Assembly (NCBI GenBank): GCA_037178855.1
Contig: JASJZC010000005.1
Span: forward strand, 3,968,001 to 4,032,000
Reading direction: 5' to 3'
DNA: 64,000 nucleotides
Source: Oscheius sp. JU75
Lineage: Eukaryota > Nematoda > Chromadorea > Rhabditida > Rhabditidae
Shown: one piece after another, positions 57,898 to 64,000 of the stretch
Position numbering within the stretch: the stretch's first letter is position 1
Layout of the letters: each line of letters starts with the position of its first letter
Notes under the pieces: model-generated
The model's database searches: none
The model's input: the letters and a program-made list of their open reading frames with translations, nothing else
What the model was told of the DNA's origin: nothing
Program-made: the position numbers and the translations under genes

Positions 57898-58203
57898 CTA
57901 AAGAGCAAAATGTGTAAAGAATTTTTCAACTGATATATCCAAATTTATGAAGATTGAGTGAAAGTCTTCGTTTGTGGTGAACTCGACGACAATAGACTGA
58001 CCGTCCTCTTCCAAAGTGATCCTGCTAACAGATTCCGAGGATTTCGTGCAGTCTTTCGAACAATTTGAACTAATAAACAGTTTTGTGTAATATGTTATCG
58101 AACCAGCTCCAGAGTGCTGACATCTCGGGTGTAAAGTCTCATTTCCTACGTGATCGGTCATGGACCAGTAGGTTTTTTCCTCTCTCAAACGAATTTCTAT
58201 CAA
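57898..58203 (-). pseudogene. CUB-like C-terminal half in inverted orientation
   Basis: A minus-strand open frame of about 100 codons with CQHSGAGSITYYTKLFISS, NCSKDC and DGQSIVVEFTTNEDFHSIFI. The last resembles the final strands of a CUB domain (hydrophobic, SVxVxFxTN pattern). It stands tail-to-tail with the plus-strand CUB beginning that stops at 57858. It has no convincing start and overlaps the first exon of the GLUT gene on the other strand. The simplest reading is a fragment displaced by local inversion; an independent gene is possible. Confidence 0.4.
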
Positions 58204-59946
58204 AAGATCTCAATGGCCAGGGAGGAATCTGGCCCTGACGGCTCTTCTGGTCTCAGTCGGAGGTTCTTTCAACTTCGGATACCAGTTGCTGATAGTCAAT
58301 CCAGCCCAAGATGCTTTTCTCGCCTTTCTCAACTCCTCCCTCATTTCCGAAGGGTCCCGAGTGACAAAAGAAGAACTTGATGCCACCTGGGGAGTAGTCA
58401 TCTCGCTCTTTTTTTGGGGAGCAACGGCGGGTGCTCTCCTGATTCAGACAGTAGCCGAGAAGCTTGGACGACGACGCGGAATGTGTCTGTCTTTTTTTAT
58501 TCAATCAATGTCAATGGGTCTGGCTGTCGTCTCACATTTTGTGAGTTCTCTACAGCATTATACTTATACAAACTTGAAGAAAAACGCCTGGTTGATGTAC
58601 GCGATCTCTCGTTGTCTGCTCGGAGCAACCATATCCATTTCTCTAGGAATCGCTCCACTGTTCATCACAGAATGCAGGTAGATAGAAGTCTCCTTCAAAA
58701 ACAATTCTTGTTCAGTCCGACTAGATGCAGAGGAGTCATCTCTTTGGCCACTGGAATAGTTATGCAGTTAGCTCTGACAGTCGGTTCAATCGTGTCTATG
58801 CCCCAGTTATGGGGAACAACCGATTCGTGGTGGAAGATGTACGCGGTCGAAGGCATTCTCACTCTCATCGTCTCGATTCTCTGTCTATTTATCCACGATA
58901 GTCCCAGGTAGACAAACTCTGTTGTTCCGAAAAAGGCTTTCAGTTATTTGACCTACATCAAAGAAGACGAAGCTGCTAAGAAGGCATTCGTCTTCTATCA
59001 CGAGATTGATGGTAAAACCTATTTCGAATCAACCAACATATTTCTAGAGATAACTGTCGACGAGCAGATGCAGGAGCTTTGTCAGAAGACGTCGGAGCCT
59101 AGCTTCGGATTATTCCAGGTCTTCATTGACAAAACCAGCAGAAGACCGGCCCTGATTGGCTGCTTGGTTATGGCCGGAATGATCTTAAGCGGAATCTCTG
59201 GTATCTCGACTTCATTTCTTCACAAAATACTAAACATTAGCTATCAACGCCTTCGCGTACGAGATGCTTCTCTCGGTCGGATTGTCCAGTTTTGTTGCAG
59301 CCTTGTCGAATGTTGCCATTTGTGGGATGACAGTGGTCGGAGTTCTAGTCTCTTCCCTCGTCATCGACAGATGGGGCCGTCGGTCACTGCTCCTAATAAC
59401 CTTCAGCTTCTTGGCCATTGCAAACATCCTGATCACTGCTTCGATGCTGCTATTCGAGCACACAGCCGACAGTTTGTTCGGCTGGACAGTCGTTGTCCTG
59501 ATCTGTCTTTTCAATTTTGTCTTCTGTCTTGGCCCTGGACCAATTTCCTTCTTCATAACAGGTACTCACTACAAATTCTATAAACCGCTTAATTTTTGGC
59601 GAACTTGTGTCTGAGAAATCTCGTGGAGCGGCTTGCACATGGATTAATGTCGTGTTAAACGGATTGTTGGCCAATCTTTCATAGTATTAAGGATAGGTTT
59701 TTAGACGCTCAATCTTCCTGGTTGTGTATTTTCCGTTGAAAAGTTTTCTTGGGGGGCCACTGTGCTATTTGGCCTTGTTTCTTCCACCATGCGTCTTGTC
59801 CGCAGCCATTCTCTATTTCTACCTACCGGAAACCAAAGGACGATCCCCTGAAGAGGTACTAACTTTATCTAACACGTTAAGCAAATCACATTTAGGCAGC
59901 GGAAGCTACAAAAGATTTGCCCTGTCTTCGAAAGAAGAACCCTTGA
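58160..59946 (+). CDS. facilitative hexose transporter (SLC2A/GLUT), second paralog
   Basis: Paralog of 21153-23028. Landmarks: LALTALLVSVGGSFNFGYQL, WGVVISLFFWGATAGALLIQ, VAEKLGRRRG, YAISRCLLGATISISLGIA, FITECSPTRCRGVISLATGI, SSLVIDRWGRRSLLLITFSF and GPGPISFFITGELVSEKSRG, with the family end FYLPETKGRSPEEAAEATKD. The frame of TM1 has no ATG nearby, but an 8-nt first exon (58160-58167, ATGGACCA) joined over a 39-nt GTAGGT..AAAAG intron gives MDQSQWPGRNLALTALL in frame. The intron before RSIF in TM11 (donor GTTGGC) sits where copy 1 also has an intron. Both PETKG and GRR motifs are intact, so transport activity is expected. Confidence 0.88.
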
Positions 59947-60247
59947 AAGATATTGGGTCTGCCCTCCCAGTTCCACTTCCTCTGCGTTCAGATTCAATTT
60001 GGCTCTTTTCGGGAATGTATTCCCGAGGGAGGAAGAGTCTCTTACAACTCTTTATTACCCTTGTATATCACTTTTTCTGTCAGAAGTACTCGTACTGTTG
60101 ACCCGTCTCTTTCTTCGCTTCTTCTTCTAACACCTGGTGGCCGATAGAGTTTTCGTGTCGAGTGTACTCAGCATCGGTGATTGTGTCGGAGTACTTACTC
60201 CCTTGCGTGCAACTTTTTCACTCTGGATTGTGCTAGTATTGAATACA
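59947..60247. other. convergent 3' flank between GLUT copy 2 and a GPCR
   Basis: 301 nt between two stop codons on opposite strands. No gene supported. Confidence 0.5.
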
Positions 60248-61660
60248 TTAAATGCCAATAACCTTCTTCAATCGACTGGCTGTGGATTCGGTCCCCATTA
60301 TTCCACTCATTGTGCCTCTGACTATCTCGTATCTGAACCAGTCGTTAGTACTTCCCAGTAGAAGGACCAACCTGGATCGACAAGGTCTCAGAAGGATTCT
60401 GTGGAAGGCCCTTCGGTACTTTTGACTGTATGCTATGTAAATAAGCGGATTGAGGGAGCTGCTGAGTAGGGAGAGCCATTGGAAGAGTGGTCGAAGTATT
60501 TGCGATGCTATGTAGAAGACCTCAGATTGGTGGTCGGCGAAAAAGAAAAAGTACACATAGATTCCGTACAAAGGCAGCCAACAGAGGGCGAAGATGACGA
60601 TACTGAAGAGCGCGATCAAAACAAAACAAAAAATGAACCTACACTGTCAACATCATAGTAGCGACTCGGAGTTTGACTCTTTCGTCTCGAATCTGCAAAA
60701 AAGTTGTACAGTTTTGAAAAGACAAACATGAGCATCAACGGCCAGACTTCTGTGATTAGATACAGTCACGAATATTCTCGTATAAGAGACCGAAATCAGG
60801 ATGAATGGTACGACAAATGCCAAAATGAGGTTGACTACGATAAAGTGGACCTTCCCATCGGTCTGGGAGATGCAAACAGTCAGATTTTGGTTGTTGTAGT
60901 TCAGTTGAATCTGTAGAGTTGTGGTTTTAAAATAATGAACGAAACGAACCTCGTCCATCGAGTAGAGATCAGGAATGGCGAGACAGCCACTCACGAGCCA
61001 AATAGCCACAATCACATAGAGAGTGTACGTAGCGTCCCAGAGAGTATACTTTAGTGTGTGACAAATGGCTAGATATCTAAACATTCGAGGTTTAAAGAAA
61101 AGAACTGTCTCACCTATCAGCGGTCACAGCGACCAGAGTATAAATGGATGCACATGAAGTCGTGCTGTTGATCCAAGTCGAAAGACGGCACAGAAACTTC
61201 CCAAGCAGCCATTCTGCAAACAGGTAATTAATGGCCATTAATGGCTCTAGTTTCGAATTACCGCCGCTTTGAGGATCTATTGTTCTGACAATGGGGGTGT
61301 GAATCAATTGGTAGCATTCTTAGTCACGTTGCTTCATCAAGTAAAACCAACCTGTTAGGATGTTGTTAAGTAGCGTGGTCGGAAGACAAAAGAGAATTAT
61401 GAGCAGATCGGCCAGAGCCAGGGAAGATATCAGATAGTCAGTGGTACTTCTCAAACTCGCATTCAACACCACAGCCAACACAACGAAAACATTTCCTAAC
61501 AGACCTGAAAAGTCACTCTTTGAGGAAGAACAGCATTGTTACCAAAGAGGAATACGAGGCCATAGAAGACGGAATAGACGACGACTATATAAGTCGCCTG
61601 ACGAAAAAAACCGAGCATTTCTCCCTCCTCGCCAATAGCTTCTGTGACTTCTGTTGCCAT
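60248..61660 (-). CDS. rhodopsin-class (peptide-type) GPCR
   Basis: Seven helices with class A signatures. TM1 is YIVVVYSVFYGLVFLFGNVF (the GN pair spans an intron). TM2 is LISSLALADLLIILFCLP. TM3 has SCASIYTLVAVTADRYLAIC with an intact DRY. TM5 is FIVVNLILAFVVPFILISVS, TM6 is IVIFALCWLPLYGIYVYFFF with CWxP, and TM7 is LFQWLSLLSSSLNPLIYIAY with NPLIY. A hallmark Cys precedes TM3 (GKFLCRLS). The second extracellular loop has an NLTVCIS glycosylation and disulfide site. The ADLLIILFCLP and KYRRAF features are those of neuropeptide receptors; the ligand is unknown. Start 61660 is preferred because CAATTGTAG lies nearby and longer in-frame extension looks non-coding. Confidence 0.88.
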
Positions 61661-61681
61661 TCTTCGGTACTCTACAATTGA

Positions 61682-62048
61682 ATGGATTCTAGAAGAGCAC
61701 ACACAGCCAAATACAAAAGAGTCTGTTTGTACGACCAGAAGGGCAAGAAACGGGCGGGGGTGAGCTGAGGCAGCTCCGCGCTCATCCACGAGTATTTGAA
61801 TAGATCGATTGGTTTTTGAAGGCAAAAGACTTCTAATTCTGACTCAGGGACAGGCCATTGTTTTGAGACGACCTCCAGCTGAGTCTGTTCACAACACGCG
61901 TTTGGAGGGAAACAAACTTACTCCAGAGATTTTAATGGACGCAAAGAAACAAGTGTCAGATGAGTTAGAGAGGAACGACACGTTTCCGGTCGGGAAACAC
62001 AACACGGAACACCTGGATATTAGCCATTTGGGAGAGGCGAATCAATGA
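61682..62048 (+). CDS. 92-residue polar orphan protein
   Basis: Two exons (61682-61759 and 61848-62048) join in frame over GTGAGC..GACTCAG. The protein begins MDSRRAHTAKYKRVCLYDQK, continues with GKKRAG, then GQAIVLRRPPAESVHNTRLE, LTPEILMDAKKQVSDELER, and ends EHLDISHLGEANQ. It is strongly charged, has one Cys, no membrane segment and no signal peptide. No family recognised. Its ATG lies only 21 nt from the ATG of the divergent GPCR, so the two would share a minimal promoter or have overlapping 5' ends. The natural composition and clean intron are the support. Confidence 0.6.
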
Positions 62049-63302
62049 AGAAGAACGGATTGAAAAGTCATTAGCGAAATGAATCTGCAGGTAACGCGTC
62101 CTTCTAGGCTATCTACCTATGTAGAAAAGTTCTCAATTTGTATCAAAGAAGGCTCTAAAACAGTGACATCGATTGGTATCATGTCGATTTGTGGGGGGTG
62201 ATGGAACTTTACTCCTGAGTTGGTATAGCAAGATAGTAAACAAGCAAGTGAAAAAGTCCTCTCGAGCAATTACCGCGCATAAAAATAAGAAGATCTCCGG
62301 GAGGACGTGCCTATTTTCGCGTGTCTTGATGGGCTATCCAAGCCATCCTATTAGACTGAGGAAATCATCGCGAGGGGATTGAGAAAAGGTAGCACAAAGT
62401 TTGTTAAGGCCTAATCGACTTATCCGAGACTTTGACTCACTCCGAAGAACTGTTTACGTGATGGACGAGGGCCAGATCAAAGCGGAAAGTTTTTTTTTTT
62501 GGACAGGAAGAGTGATGGCGAAATCGACCTGTTCCTGCTATACAAAGCACTGAAAAGAACGACTTTTGGCTAGTCATCCACGAACCAGACTCGTCACCAG
62601 ATGGTCCTTATTTTTTAAACTATCTGGAAGTGAACTTAGTAAAAGGTGCTCGCAATATTCAAATTGAAATGGACGTGGGGTAAAGAAGTGTTTGGCTGGT
62701 CATAACTGGTCGCTGCCAATCTGCTGATTGCATATGTTTTCCAAAGCTGTTGGGGCTACGAGATTCAGAGAGAGAAAAGAAGAGGATATTATCCGGAGGC
62801 AGGCTGTTGTTGTGAGTGAAAGGCGTGGAAAATTGAGTAACTTTTGGAGAAAATACCCAGCAGGTGGGGTAATTCCCCCAGCCGAAGAGAATCAGCCCAA
62901 TTGCGACTCCGCTTCTTCTGCAAATGGAGCCAATCACACGTCTTTCGAGAACTCGGATTGTCTCACCGTTTCAAAGCACTAAAGGTACTCTTGTTCTTCA
63001 AGTAATTGTGACACATTATGAGCATCTGGATACTGGGAGCAAGCAACAAGATTGACCACTGTAAGAAGCAAGAGGTGGGTGAAGAATGTACGTAAGCGGG
63101 GGCGCTATCTGCGGAATGACCTAATGCAGTTGAACTAATGAAGTTACTTAGACACTCCGGTGCGAGATGGAAGGGCTCTCCTTCGTCTACAGGGAAGGGC
63201 GTCCAAAGTGGCACCAGTTAAAGGGAAAGACAAGACAATACATATTTATATACAACCTGTGAGTCGACTACCAGATTTGAACGACTTTGAACCCGTATTC
63301 GA
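62049..63302. other. intergenic, 1.25 kb without a supported gene
   Basis: Open frames of about 85-90 codons occur at 62659-62982 on both strands, but neither has a splice partner, signal peptide or recognisable motif. The right part should be the 3' flank of the minus-strand gene ending at 63303. Confidence 0.45.
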
Positions 63303-64000
63303 TCAGTCTGTTCCTAGAGTCAGACGAGCCTTGTCCTTCCATTGCTCCGCGCAAGTGCTACACTCTCCTTGGATTCCAAGAGCTGTCGGCTCAGTGTGTC
63401 CGCATTGACCCCAAACTCGAACTCGAGCGGTTCCAACTCGCAGAGACGACGACGGCAGCTCGCAACTCGTCATTGGCTTCACATCCACAAACCAACTTTC
63501 AAGAACAGCTAACTTGTCGGATGCCGAGAGATTCTTCTGACAGTTCGGACTATCCCACACCTGAAAATCGGTATATCTTTGTTTGAAAAGTAACTACATT
63601 TGGCCAGAGACTCTTCAACTGTGAGCTGTTTTTTTGGATCTGACTGAGAGGCAACCATTGGAAAGCACTGCTCAGAATCTCCTTTGTCTGTGCATCTTCA
63701 TGGTTAGCGATGATTTCCCATGTCAAAGAAGTCATCGCTGTCACTTCTGTGGTCGCTCCAAAGTGTTCAGATGCTCGACCAGCTTGACTTATGGCCGCTT
63801 CCAAATTGCCCGCCATCAGATGACAAAGAGCCAAATGAACAGATACACGAAGACTGGACACAAGATTTTTCGATAGGAATAGCGATGACAGTCTCTGTAA
63901 ATTGTAGTGAGACAATGACAAACTGGTTAGGACCTCCAGAACAGGGCCGGGGGCAGAAGTGAGATACTTGACAAGTACACTTTCATCTAGCTTCCTAACC
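63303..64000 (-). CDS. helical-repeat (TPR-like) protein with Cys-rich end, 5' part outside window
   Basis: The minus-strand frame is open to the window edge: KLDESVLVKYLTSAPGPVLE, LQRLSSLFLSKNLVSSLRV and HLALCHLMAGNLEAAISQAG, the last being TPR-like. TWEIIANHEDAQTKEILSSA follows. A 37-nt intron (GTAGTT..TTTTCAG) joins LWPN to VWDSPNCQKNLSASDKLAVL. The end carries GQCGHTEP and GECSTCAEQW, a possible zinc-binding C-H-C-C set, then stops after LGTD. The family cannot be named from this part. Confidence 0.6.

Noticed and set aside
62659-62982. Overlapping open frames on both strands
   Set aside because: Neither has a signal peptide, membrane pattern with loops, or exon joins; too weak to call a gene.

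Overview
The window reads as chromosomal DNA of a nematode. Genes are dense, about 30 in 64 kb. Introns are very short, commonly 35 to 60 nt, and end in TTTCAG or TTTTAG. Many start codons sit a few bases behind a free-standing acceptor-like CAG or TAG, as expected for spliced-leader trans-splicing. The gene content also fits: expanded serpentine receptors, a two-domain haem peroxidase, a C-type-lectin/CUB gene and metazoan housekeeping genes. No species is claimed. Many 5' splice sites are loose (GTTTGT, GTTCGT, GTCCTC, GTTGGC), so most exon joins were set by frame and family conservation.

Layout, 0-12 kb: the 3' end of an unknown gene, a Ly-6 gene, then a minus-strand run of rpl-34, a GalNAc-transferase (GALNT7/10-like) and rpl-18. 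Divergent from rpl-18 is a tight plus-strand series: Nup54, an acidic NOL8-like protein, DNAJC12, TMEM167B/Kish-B and a UPF0390 protein. Gaps between the first four are 119 to 164 nt, and one base separates the last two reading frames. This looks like an operon ending in a true bicistronic pair.

12-32 kb: a TRPM-family channel (minus), two tandem paralogous chemoreceptors (the second with an abnormal GG-AG intron), a GLUT-type sugar transporter (minus), a head-to-head two-domain haem peroxidase whose first domain has lost its catalytic histidines, another serpentine receptor, and a GH1/klotho-like beta-glycosidase.

32-45 kb: a large UBE2O-type E2/E3 ubiquitin enzyme carrying a 543-bp MITE-like element in one intron; a 5'-truncated phospholipase-A2-like gene abutting three tandem copies of a dispersed repeat with a conserved 34-nt hairpin; a tiny secreted-peptide gene; small membrane-protein genes; then a gene-poor stretch with a fourth repeat copy.

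45-64 kb: a PGAP2/FRAG1-like membrane protein, three orphan genes, 3.1 kb without genes upstream of dystroglycan (which keeps the PPPYVPP tail), a fifth repeat copy, a decayed C-type-lectin/CUB gene with part of its CUB on the other strand, a second GLUT paralog, a peptide-type GPCR divergent from a 92-residue orphan, and a partial helical-repeat gene at the right edge.

Most genes are housekeeping or membrane genes. The least expected structures are the Kish-B/UPF0390 bicistron, the hairpin repeat family, the intronic MITE, the half-dead tandem peroxidase and several genes of under 100 codons.
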